NCBI GenBank assembly: GCA_021790715.1
Contig: JAJYGK010000058.1
Location: 1 to 12,361, forward strand
DNA: 12,361 bases
Direction of reading: 5' to 3'
DNA from: Chloroflexota bacterium
Lineage (GTDB): Bacteria; Chloroflexota; Limnocylindria; Limnocylindrales; CSP1-4
In this document: piece by piece, positions 1 through 6,211 of the stretch
How positions within the stretch are numbered: the stretch's first letter is position 1
How the letters are laid out: every line of letters begins with the position of its first letter
Notes under the pieces: model-generated
Told to the model about the DNA's origin: nothing
What the model saw: the letters and a program-made list of their open reading frames with translations, nothing else
Databases searched by the model: none
Translations under genes and position numbers: made by a program

Positions 1-276
1 GGCGAGCCGGCCGAGGACGTCCAGCGAGCCCTCGCGCAGCAGGCGGAGGGCGGACGCCGGCGGCAGGGATCCGGCCCAGCCGACGCCGGGCACGGGCTGC
101 GGGCGCTGCCCGCCGGGGCCGGCGGGACGGCTGCCGGCCGGGGACCGCCGAGCGGGAGGACGCGCGCCGGACGGGCCTGCGCCGGACGGGCGTGCGCCGG
201 ACGGGCGTGCGCCGGACGTGCGGGCGGCGGGGCCGTGCCGACCCGCGTGCTCGTGGGACTCGGGGCCGCGGGACAT
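1..276 (-). CDS. SCO1664-type (PI3/4-kinase-fold) protein, N-terminal part, cut by the window edge
   Basis: An open frame of 92 codons runs from an ATG at 274-276 through base 1 without a stop and continues outside the window. The start lies two bases after the DUF3090 stop (TGACCATG), so the two are translationally coupled. Residues 1 to about 75 are low complexity, rich in Gly, Ala, Arg, Pro and Ser, and include GARPS-like pentapeptide repeats. After that comes ALRLLREGSLDVLGRLA, which resembles the start of the conserved domain of SCO1664-family proteins (typically LLREGxLxVxGR). That family is annotated as having a phosphatidylinositol 3/4-kinase-like fold and commonly follows a histidine phosphatase and a DUF3090 gene, as here. 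The catalytic region is not in the window, so kinase activity cannot be judged. The family call rests on one short motif plus gene order; the frame itself is secure. Confidence 0.72.
   Translation of the reverse strand, partial: MSRGPESHEHAGRHGPAARTSGARPSGARPSGAGPSGARPPARRSPAGSRPAGPGGQRPQPVPGVGWAGSLPPASALRLLREGSLDVLGRLA
166..225 (-). repeat. 15-bp tandem repeat, about four copies, inside the SCO1664-type gene
   Basis: Four consecutive 15-base units start at 166, 181, 196 and 211. The second and third are identical (GCCGGACGGGCGTGC on the plus strand), the first differs at one base, and the fourth is degenerate. Read on the minus strand in frame they encode ARPSG pentapeptides in the disordered N-terminus. 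Since 15 is a multiple of three, copy-number change would keep the reading frame. Confidence 0.85.
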
Positions 277-278
277 GG

Positions 279-839
279 TCAGTGGATGTGGCCGTTCCTG
301 CGGGGGCAGATGTGGCCCTCGGGGTTGAGCGGCAGCCCGCAGAAGGGGCAGGGAGGCCGTCCGGCCGCGATGATCCGGAGCGCGCGATCGACGAAGACGC
401 GCGCGGCCTCCGCCGGGACGCGCACCTGCAGCACGTCGGGGCCTTCCGGGGCGGTCAGGTCGTCCTCCTCCTCCTCGTCCTCCTCTTCCTCGTCCTCGAC
501 CTGCGAGCGCGCCTCGACGAGGATCTCGCGCTCCTCGCCGTCCCAGGCGAGCACCATCGAGCCGACACGGAACTGCTCGACGATCGGCTCGTCGAGCGGC
601 TGCGTGTCCCTGGACGCCTCGGGGACCTCGAGCGGGACGTCCACGCCGCGATTCCGCATCTCGTCGAGCAGCTGTCCAAGGCGCTCGGCCAGCACGGCCA
701 CCTGCTCCTTCTCGACGATCACGCTCACCACGCGGGGTCCGCTCCGCGCCTGCAGGAAGAACGTCCGGTTTCCCGGCTCGCCGACCGTGCCGGTGGTGAA
801 CCGGTCGGGCGCGTCGAAGCTGAAGATGCGTCGGGGCAT
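279..839 (-). CDS. DUF3090 family protein
   Basis: This 186-residue protein matches the DUF3090 family in length and in its end motifs. It opens with MPRRIFSFDAPDRFTTGTVGE, typical of the family, and ends in a probable metal-binding knuckle with Cys164, Cys167, His176 and Cys178 (CPFCG, then GHICPRRNG). Between the two lies an acidic run at residues 115-127 (EDEEEEDEEEEDD), encoded by a triplet-like repeat, which looks like a flexible insert. No signal peptide or membrane segment is seen, so it is probably cytoplasmic. It has a good Shine-Dalgarno sequence and lies between the histidine phosphatase, 73 bp upstream, and the SCO1664-type gene, 2 bp downstream. No biochemical function is established for DUF3090. 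The gene order suggests it works with its phosphatase and kinase-fold neighbours, but this is inference. Confidence 0.93.
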   Translation of the reverse strand: MPRRIFSFDAPDRFTTGTVGEPGNRTFFLQARSGPRVVSVIVEKEQVAVLAERLGQLLDEMRNRGVDVPLEVPEASRDTQPLDEPIVEQFRVGSMVLAWDGEEREILVEARSQVEDEEEEDEEEEDDLTAPEGPDVLQVRVPAEAARVFVDRALRIIAAGRPPCPFCGLPLNPEGHICPRRNGHIH

Positions 840-843
840 CGAT

Positions 844-848
844 CCTCC
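844..848 (-). promoter_or_regulatory. Shine-Dalgarno of the DUF3090 gene
   Basis: GGAGG on the minus strand ends four bases before the ATG at 837-839. It supports this start and shows that leadered translation exists beside the leaderless genes. Confidence 0.75.
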
Positions 849-912
849 GTCGGGCGGGCCGCTCGTACGGCCCGGGTGGCCGCCGCGGCCACCGGTGCTC
901 AGGTCCGCGAGT

Positions 913-1593
913 CTACGCCGCTCCGCCTGCGCCGCCGCCCACGACCGCGTCCGAGGTGCGACGCCGACGTTGCTTCCCGGGCAGCAGGTCCGAGACGTCT
1001 CCGCCCACGTCGTTCATCCGCGTGACGAACGGCCGCAGCGGGGTGTACCGGATCACGCTCAGCGAGCCCGGGTTCACGTGGATCCGCTGGAACTGGTCGA
1101 GGTGCATGCCGAGCGCGTCCGCGAGGATCGCCTTGATGACGTCCCCGTGGCTGCAGAGGGCCCACGTCGCGCGTTCCTCGACGCGCCCGTTCCAGTCGCG
1201 GACCGCGTCGACCGCCCGGGCCTGCATGTCGCGCAACGCCTCGCCGCCCGGAAACTCGGCCGCCGAGGGATGTGCCTGGATGATTCGCCAGAGGGGCTCC
1301 CTCGCCAGCGCCTTCAGGTCGCGTCCGGTCCAGTCGCCGTAGCGCACCTCACCAAGGCGTTCATCGACGGTGAGTTCGAGCGGCCGGCCGCCGCAGACGG
1401 CCGCCGCCGTCTCCCGGCAGCGTTCGAGCGGCGACACGACGAAGGCCGCGAGCGGGACGGCCCGGAGCCGGTCGCCCAGGGATCTGGCCTGCGCGAGCCC
1501 GCGTTCGTCGAGGTGGACGCCGGGCGTCCACCCGGACAGGGTGTGGCCGGTGGCCGCGGTGAGGCCGTGACGGATGAGCAGCAGCGTGGGCAC
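913..1593 (-). CDS. Histidine phosphatase, MSMEG_4193 (phosphoglycerate mutase-like) family
   Basis: This 226-residue enzyme belongs to the histidine phosphatase superfamily. The nucleophile is His9 in LLLIRHG, with Arg58 in SPLERCR, Glu82 in DERLGEVRYGDWTG and the second His149 in CSHGDVIKAILADALGMH. The stretches EPLWRIIQAHPSAAEFPGGE and YTPLRPFVTRMND are hallmarks of the MSMEG_4193 subfamily that sits beside DUF3090 and SCO1664 genes. The substrate is unknown; the subfamily should not be called a glycolytic mutase. The start chosen is a GTG, because the family begins one residue before PTLLLIRHG. The frame stays open far upstream, but that extension looks like nothing known. No Shine-Dalgarno sequence is visible, while TACCAT lies seven bases before the GTG, suggesting a leaderless transcript. 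The C-terminal 20 residues are basic and then glycine-rich, and are probably disordered. Confidence 0.93.
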   Translation of the reverse strand: MPTLLLIRHGLTAATGHTLSGWTPGVHLDERGLAQARSLGDRLRAVPLAAFVVSPLERCRETAAAVCGGRPLELTVDERLGEVRYGDWTGRDLKALAREPLWRIIQAHPSAAEFPGGEALRDMQARAVDAVRDWNGRVEERATWALCSHGDVIKAILADALGMHLDQFQRIHVNPGSLSVIRYTPLRPFVTRMNDVGGDVSDLLPGKQRRRRTSDAVVGGGAGGAA

Positions 1594-1600
1594 GCCGCAA

Positions 1601-1606
1601 ATGGTA
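1601..1606 (-). promoter_or_regulatory. Candidate leaderless -10 box of the histidine phosphatase operon
   Basis: TACCAT on the minus strand fits TAnnnT and ends seven bases before the GTG start at 1593. No Shine-Dalgarno sequence precedes that start. A TTGCAG at 1629-1634 is too far upstream (22-bp spacer) to be a good -35. Confidence 0.5.
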
Positions 1607-1702
1607 GCCCGCGGCGACGGCGAGCCGGCTGCAACGGACCTGCAAGCACGCCCTGCGCGCCCTGGGAGGTTCGGGCGCACCCCGGCACGCGACCATGGGC
1701 GA

Positions 1703-1740
1703 CACCTCCCGGCGGCAACCGAGCGGCTGTCCGGGAGGTG
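1703..1740. repeat. Perfect 10-bp inverted repeat in the HAD/phosphatase spacer
   Basis: CACCTCCCGG at 1703-1712 is mirrored exactly by CCGGGAGGTG at 1731-1740, with an 18-base loop. It lies in the 284-bp non-coding stretch 1594-1877, downstream of the HAD gene and upstream of the phosphatase. It could be a transcription terminator hairpin without a U-tract or an operator for the phosphatase operon; the sequence does not decide. A weaker 6-bp GC stem (1657-1662 with 1673-1678) sits just beyond it. The rest of the spacer holds the 24-bp repeat described separately and no supportable gene. Confidence 0.55.
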
Positions 1741-1785
1741 CTCCCCCGCCCGTGCGGCATGCGATCGGTGGCCCTGCCCGGGTAT

Positions 1786-1833
1786 GCCCGCAGGGCGCCC
1801 GGCTCTTCCGCCCGCAGGGCGCCCGGCTCGTCC
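1786..1833. repeat. 24-bp direct tandem repeat, two copies
   Basis: Two adjacent 24-base units, 1786-1809 and 1810-1833, match at 23 of 24 positions; the first 20 bases (GCCCGCAGGGCGCCCGGCTC) are identical. They lie in the non-coding spacer behind the HAD gene. No function is recognised. Confidence 0.8.
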
Positions 1834-1877
1834 CGTGCGACACGGGCCGATCGGAACGGGCCGCCTCGCCGGACCGA

Positions 1878-2720
1878 TCAGGCCGCTTCGCTGATCGCGT
1901 CGGGGAGCCACGGGAACCAGGACGCGAGGGCCAGCAGCGCGCCCTCGTCGCCGTTGGCGGGCACCACCATCTGCGCCGTGGCCCTGACGGGGGCCGACGC
2001 CGTCGACATCGCGGCCGAGTGGCCGGCGACCGCGAGCATCTCGAGATCGTTCCGCCCGTCCCCGACGGCGGCCACCGCGGCCATCGGGATGCCCGCGCGG
2101 CCGGCAACCCGCCTGAGCGCCGCGCCCTTGCTCACGCCCGCCGCGAGCAGCTCGATGCCGAACTCGTCCCCCCACGTGATCGATGCGCGATCCCCGAACT
2201 GCCGGATGGCGGCATCGGCCACGGCCCGATGACGGAGGGGAGACGTGAACAGGAACGTCCTGATGGGACCGTCGGCGGCCGCCGCCTCCAGCGAGTCGAC
2301 GATCCGCAGGTGCGCTCCCTCGCCGTAGGTCGGCCACGAGAGCTCGAGCACCTCGGGATCCAGCGGCAGGGCGCGGTAGCCCTCGTGAAAGCCGAGGATC
2401 GGCACCGCGGCATGCTCGCGGGCGAACGCGAGCTCCTCCAGCACCAGCGCCTCCGGCTGGCGTGCCGACCAGCACGCCTCGCCTCCCTCGGGGTCCGCGA
2501 TCAGGCCGCCCTGCATGAGGATCTGCGGACCGGCGAGGCCCAGGGCCCGCGCGATGGGCGCCGCGCTCCACGGCGAGCGGCCGGTGGCGATGACGACGCG
2601 CACGCCGGCGTCCTGCAGCGCGCGCACGGCGCCGCGGGCCCGGTTGGTCACGGCCCCCGACGGGTCGAGCAGGGTCCCGTCGAGGTCGAGCGCCACGAGG
2701 CGGGGTTCGGATGTGAGCAA
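1878..2720 (-). CDS. Cof-type HAD-superfamily (class IIB) phosphatase
   Basis: With the start used here this is a 280-residue HAD hydrolase. Motif I is LDLDGTLLD with Asp12 and Asp14, motif II is VVIATGRS with Thr46, motif III is VSKGAAL with Lys198, and motif IV is GDGRNDLEML with Asp221 and Asp225. The large cap between motifs II and III (about residues 75-190) is the class IIB arrangement of Cof/YbiV-type enzymes, which dephosphorylate sugar phosphates, nucleotides or cofactors; the exact substrate cannot be read. The frame opens 42 codons earlier at 2846, but that extension is unlike the family. A TTG at 2718-2720, six bases after GGGAGG, places the start nine residues before the motif I strand, so it was chosen. 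The gene is divergent from the glucoamylase. Confidence 0.9.
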   Translation of the reverse strand: MLTSEPRLVALDLDGTLLDPSGAVTNRARGAVRALQDAGVRVVIATGRSPWSAAPIARALGLAGPQILMQGGLIADPEGGEACWSARQPEALVLEELAFAREHAAVPILGFHEGYRALPLDPEVLELSWPTYGEGAHLRIVDSLEAAAADGPIRTFLFTSPLRHRAVADAAIRQFGDRASITWGDEFGIELLAAGVSKGAALRRVAGRAGIPMAAVAAVGDGRNDLEMLAVAGHSAAMSTASAPVRATAQMVVPANGDEGALLALASWFPWLPDAISEAA

Positions 2721-2726
2721 GGGGCA

Positions 2727-2732
2727 CCTCCC
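2727..2732 (-). promoter_or_regulatory. Shine-Dalgarno that decides the TTG start of the HAD gene
   Basis: GGGAGG on the minus strand is followed by six bases (TGCCCC) and then TTG at 2720. No ATG or GTG nearby in this frame fits the family's N-terminus. Confidence 0.7.
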
Positions 2733-2784
2733 GTGGCCGCCGCAGCGGCCGGAACACGTCCAGTGACCCTCATCGTGACGCATC

Positions 2785-2797
2785 CGGACCCGGTCCG
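2785..2797. promoter_or_regulatory. 13-bp palindrome between the HAD and glucoamylase genes
   Basis: CGGACC-C-GGTCCG is a perfect palindrome around one central base in the 152-bp divergent intergenic region. It could be an operator for either gene. The same half-sites recur, 13 bp apart, in front of the glucose dehydrogenase gene. In DNA this GC-rich such six-mers can arise by chance. Confidence 0.35.
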
Positions 2798-2860
2798 TGT
2801 GAGCGGGAGGTGAACCCCCCGTTCCGGGCGCGTTTCGCCGCGTCACGGGCGATCCGGCGG

Positions 2861-2866
2861 TACGCT
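2861..2866 (+). promoter_or_regulatory. Candidate leaderless -10 box of the glucoamylase gene
   Basis: TACGCT fits TAnnnT and ends six bases before the ATG at 2873, which has no Shine-Dalgarno sequence. Transcription would then begin at or next to the A of the start codon. Confidence 0.55.
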
Positions 2867-2872
2867 GCGGCG

Positions 2873-5371
2873 ATGACAGCCGATCAGTCCCACGGCGACG
2901 CCCCCTCCAGCCCCCTCCCGGCCGACGGCCCGGCGCCGGTGCCGGCCACCGCTGGTCCCGCGCCGGGGGCTCCGGGCATCGCCCCCACCTGGTCGAGCAG
3001 CGCCAAGGATGCCGTCGGCACGTCCCACTACGCGAGCCGCGTCTGGTTCACGGTCGGGCACGGGATCCTCAACGAGGTCTACTGGCCGCGCGTCGATCGC
3101 CCCCAGATCCGCGACCTCGGGTTCATCGTGGCCGACGATGCCGGGTTCTGGAGCGAGGTCAAGCGCGACGCCGAGAGCGACGTCCGCTACGTCCGGCCGG
3201 GCATCCCGGCCGTCACGGCCACGCACCGCCACGAGCGATACGTCCTCGGCCTGCGCATCTGCGCCGACGACCACGCGGACGTGGTGCGGATGGAGGCGAC
3301 GCTCGAGGATCTCCGCCCGGCCGACGACCCGGCGCGCGCCGCGCACCCGCTCCGCCTCTACGCCCTCCTGGCGCCGCATCTCGGGTTCACGGGCACGCGC
3401 AACCGGGCCTGGATCGGCACGTACAAGGGCCGCCCGATGCTGTTCGCGGAGGACGCGCCGTACGCCCTTGCGCTCGCGTCGGACCCGGCGCCCATCCGCC
3501 AGTCGGTCGGATACGTCGGCGCGTCGGACGGGTGGCAGGACTTCGCCGCGAACGCCCGCATGACCTGGACCTGGGAGACGACCGGCGAGGGAAACGTGGC
3601 CGGCATGACCGAGATCGAGCTGCGCGACGGGAAGGCCCAGGTCGTGCTGGCCTTCGGGTCGCGGCCGGAGGAGGCCGCGCTCCAGGCGACGTCCGCGCTC
3701 GTCATGCACTTCGAGCCGGCCTGGGACGAGTACGTCCACAACTGGCAGGGCTTCCTGGCGACGTGCACGCCGCCGCCCGACCTCGGCGACGCGCTGGGCG
3801 ACCTCTATCTCGACTCCGCGGCGATCCTGCGCACGCACCAGGACCGCACCGCCCCCGGTGCGACGGTCGCGAGCCTCTCGATCCCGTGGGGCAGTTCGCG
3901 CAACGACCTGGGGGGCTACCACCTCGTGTGGTCCCGGGACCTCGTCGAATCGGCCGGGGCGCTCGTCGCCCTGGGGGCGCGGGCATCCGCCCGCCGGACG
4001 CTCGCCTATCTCGTGGCCACGCAGGAGCCGGACGGGCACTGGGTGCAGAACCAGTGGGTCGACGGCGTCGCGTACTGGGGCGGCGTGCAGCTCGACGAGG
4101 CCGCGTACCCGATCATCCTGGTCGGGGCGCTGCGTCGCGGCGGCGGCCGGCACATGCACGGGCGAGACGAGGAGGCCGCGGCGTTCTCCGACCTCGTGAC
4201 CGGGCCCGCGCTCGACGCGATGATCCGCGCCGCGGCATCGTTCATCGTCCGGACCGGTCCCGCGACCCAGCAGGACCGCTGGGAGGAGAACCCGGGACTC
4301 ACGCCGTCCACGCTGGCGCCCGTCGTCGCCGCCCTGGTCGTCGCCGCCGACCATCTCCCGGAGCCGTCCGCGACGTACTGCCGTGAGCTCGCCGACGACT
4401 GGAACGCCTCGATCGAGGACTGGACCTTCGCGCGCGGCACCGACCTCGCGCGCCGGCGCGGCGTCGACGGGTACTACGTCCGGATCGCGTCACCCGACGT
4501 GCTGGCCGGCGCCCCGATCTCCACCCCGATCCCGATCCGGAACCGGCCGTCCGATCGGTCGACGGCGCCCGGCGACCGGGTGATCGGGACCGACTTCCTG
4601 GCGCTCGTGCGGTTCGGGCTCCGGCGCCCGGACGACCCGCGGATCCTCGACACGATCGCGGTCGCCGACGCGGCCCTCCGGACGGAGACGCCGAGCGGGC
4701 CCGTCTGGCACCGGTACACCGACGACGGGTACGGCGAGCACGCGGACGGCCGCCCGTTCGATGGCACGGGGATCGGCCGCGGCTGGCCGCTCCTGGTGGG
4801 GGAGCGCGGCCACTACGAGCTCGAGGCCGGCCGGGACGCGCGGCCGTACCTGGAGACGATGCGCCGTCTGGCGTCGGCCGGCGGCATGATCCCGGAGCAG
4901 GACTGGGACGCGGACGACATCCCCGCTCGCGGACTGTTCCGCGGACGCCCGTCCGGTTCGGCGATGCCGCTCGCCTGGGCGCATGCCGAATACGTGAAGC
5001 TCGTCCGCTCGATCGCGCTCGGGCATCCGATCGACCGCCCGGAGGAGGCCTGGCGCCGCTACCGCGGCGAGGTGCCGCGTGCCGTTCGCGACACCTGGCG
5101 GTTCACCGCGCCTCGCCCGGCGATGCGGGCCGGTCGGACGCTGCGGTTCGAGCTGATGGCTCCCTGCCGGGTCCACTGCAGTCTCGACGGCTGGCGCACG
5201 ACGATCGACGTCGACGCGCGGGACACGGGCCTCGGCGTCTGGGTGGCCGACGTCCCGGGTTCGAACCGGCTCCGGCCGGGCGACGCGGTCGACGCCACGT
5301 TCTACTGGCCCGCGGCGGGCCGGTGGGAGGGACGGAACGTGCGGGTCACGGTCGTCCCGGAGCAGGCGTAG
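2873..5371 (+). CDS. GH15 glucoamylase / glucodextranase-like enzyme
   Basis: This 832-residue protein resembles bacterial GH15 glucoamylases that carry a glucodextranase-type N-terminal domain. Residues 1 to about 38 are a Pro/Ala-rich linker-like stretch. A beta-sandwich N-domain follows (from WSSSAKDAVGTSHYASRVWFTVGHGILNEVYWPRVD-like sequence to about 300), then the (alpha/alpha)6 catalytic barrel to about 735, then a short beta-domain. In the barrel, QDRWEENPG holds the probable catalytic acid Glu471, GRGWPLLVGERGHYEL holds the probable base Glu644, and YHLVWSRDLVESAGALVALG and GRPSGSAMPLAWAHAEYVKL are GH15 hallmarks. It releases beta-D-glucose from the non-reducing ends of alpha-glucans. 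No signal peptide is seen, so intracellular glucan such as glycogen is the likely substrate. GH15 trehalase is a less likely alternative. The frame opens earlier at GTG 2810, but ATG 2873 is preceded by a TACGCT box at leaderless spacing. Confidence 0.92.
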   Translation: MTADQSHGDAPSSPLPADGPAPVPATAGPAPGAPGIAPTWSSSAKDAVGTSHYASRVWFTVGHGILNEVYWPRVDRPQIRDLGFIVADDAGFWSEVKRDAESDVRYVRPGIPAVTATHRHERYVLGLRICADDHADVVRMEATLEDLRPADDPARAAHPLRLYALLAPHLGFTGTRNRAWIGTYKGRPMLFAEDAPYALALASDPAPIRQSVGYVGASDGWQDFAANARMTWTWETTGEGNVAGMTEIELRDGKAQVVLAFGSRPEEAALQATSALVMHFEPAWDEYVHNWQGFLATCTPPPDLGDALGDLYLDSAAILRTHQDRTAPGATVASLSIPWGSSRNDLGGYHLVWSRDLVESAGALVALGARASARRTLAYLVATQEPDGHWVQNQWVDGVAYWGGVQLDEAAYPIILVGALRRGGGRHMHGRDEEAAAFSDLVTGPALDAMIRAAASFIVRTGPATQQDRWEENPGLTPSTLAPVVAALVVAADHLPEPSATYCRELADDWNASIEDWTFARGTDLARRRGVDGYYVRIASPDVLAGAPISTPIPIRNRPSDRSTAPGDRVIGTDFLALVRFGLRRPDDPRILDTIAVADAALRTETPSGPVWHRYTDDGYGEHADGRPFDGTGIGRGWPLLVGERGHYELEAGRDARPYLETMRRLASAGGMIPEQDWDADDIPARGLFRGRPSGSAMPLAWAHAEYVKLVRSIALGHPIDRPEEAWRRYRGEVPRAVRDTWRFTAPRPAMRAGRTLRFELMAPCRVHCSLDGWRTTIDVDARDTGLGVWVADVPGSNRLRPGDAVDATFYWPAAGRWEGRNVRVTVVPEQA

Positions 5372-5383
5372 GCGCGCCGCTCC

Positions 5384-6136
5384 ATGGCCGACCGAGTCGG
5401 GATGCCCGCCGAGCCGTACTACCGGCGCGATCTCGCGCTGGTGCATCACCTCGGGTTCGCGCATCACGCCGCGCGCTGCGCCCCCGGACTGCTCGAGCTC
5501 CTGCGGCCCGTCCGGGAGCGGGGCGGCCTCGTCGTGGAGGTCGGCTGCGGGAGCGGGCTGCTGGCGCGGCACCTGCTCGACGCCGGTCACCGCGTCGTCG
5601 CCACCGACGCATCGCCCGCCATGCTCGAGCTCGCCCGCGCGCACGTCCCCGAGGCGGAGGCAGTCCTCCGCGTGACGCTGCCGGACGACCCGGTTCCGGA
5701 GGCGGACGCGATCGTCTCGGTCGGCCACGCGCTCAACTACCTCCCCGACGAGGAGGCGATCGAACGGGCGCTCGCCGCGATCGCACGGGCCCTCCGCCCC
5801 GGCGGGATCCTGGCGATCGACCTGTGCGACCTGGACTACGCCGAGGCCGATCCCGCCCGGCCGCCGTTCTCGAAGGTGGCGGACGAGTGGGCGATCGTCA
5901 CCCGGTTCTCGCTGCCGGCGCCCGCCCGGTTCGTCCGGGACATGACGATCTTCACCCGGAACGGGGACGGCTCCTGGCGCCGGGACGACGAGCGCCACGT
6001 GAACGTCCTGTTCGACGTGTCCCGGGTTCCCGCGCTCCTGGCCGCGAGCGGCGTCGAGGCCCGGGTCGGCCACGCGTTCGGCGATGAGACGCTTCCGCGG
6101 GGCCTGCAGACGATCGTCGGGACGCGCCGGGAGTAG
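5384..6136 (+). CDS. Class I SAM-dependent methyltransferase
   Basis: This 250-residue protein has a Rossmann-type methyltransferase core. Motif I is VEVGCGSGLLARHLL (residues 51-65), the acidic end of strand 2 is Asp75 in VVATDASPAMLELAR, and SVGHALNYLPDEEAIERALAAIARALRPGGILAIDL covers motifs II to III. The C-terminal half carries a mixed beta region ending in GLQTIVGTRRE, as in small-molecule methyltransferases of the Methyltransf_25/11 type. The substrate is unknown. It begins 12 bp after the glucoamylase stop on the same strand, so the two are probably co-transcribed, although a shared pathway is not obvious. No clear Shine-Dalgarno sequence precedes the ATG, and a second in-frame ATG at 5402 (residue 7) is an alternative start. 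Confidence 0.9.
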   Translation: MADRVGMPAEPYYRRDLALVHHLGFAHHAARCAPGLLELLRPVRERGGLVVEVGCGSGLLARHLLDAGHRVVATDASPAMLELARAHVPEAEAVLRVTLPDDPVPEADAIVSVGHALNYLPDEEAIERALAAIARALRPGGILAIDLCDLDYAEADPARPPFSKVADEWAIVTRFSLPAPARFVRDMTIFTRNGDGSWRRDDERHVNVLFDVSRVPALLAASGVEARVGHAFGDETLPRGLQTIVGTRRE

Positions 6137-6153
6137 GGCTCGCCGACGAGCCC
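6136..6153 (+). terminator. GC-rich hairpin after the methyltransferase gene
   Basis: GGGCTCG-CCGA-CGAGCCC forms a perfect 7-bp stem with a four-base loop, starting on the last base of the stop codon. An overlapping stem (CCCGG at 6151-6155, CCGGG at 6160-6164) follows. There is no T-tract, so it may act as a U-less terminator or RNA 3'-end stabiliser between the convergent methyltransferase and metal-exporter genes (6137-6211). Confidence 0.6.
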
Positions 6154-6211
6154 GGACGCCCGGGAGCGCCGCCGGCGGACGCGCCGGAAGCAGCCAGCGC
6201 CGATCGGCCCG

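Noticed and set aside
913..1593. Glycolytic phosphoglycerate mutase
   Set aside because: The sequence has histidine phosphatase motifs but belongs to the MSMEG_4193-type subfamily by its ends and neighbours, so glycolytic function is not supported.
1848..1875. GATCGG...CCGATC hairpin just after the HAD stop codon as its terminator
   Set aside because: The stem is only 6 bp with a loop of about 19 bases and no T-tract, so it is not distinguishable from chance in this composition.
235..2232. Long plus-strand open frame across the phosphatase, DUF3090 and HAD region
   Set aside because: It is antisense to three genes with clear catalytic motifs, and its translation is low-complexity Ser/Arg/Pro-rich sequence, typical of a shadow frame in GC-rich DNA.
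1594..2757. N-terminal extension of about 388 residues on the histidine phosphatase
   Set aside because: The frame is open, but it overlaps the HAD gene on the same strand and crosses the repeat-rich spacer. No domain is recognisable, and the family starts at the RHG motif.
2843..4354. Large minus-strand open frame opposite the glucoamylase
   Set aside because: It is antisense to well-conserved GH15 motifs and consists of Arg/Val/Gly-rich sequence with no recognisable family.
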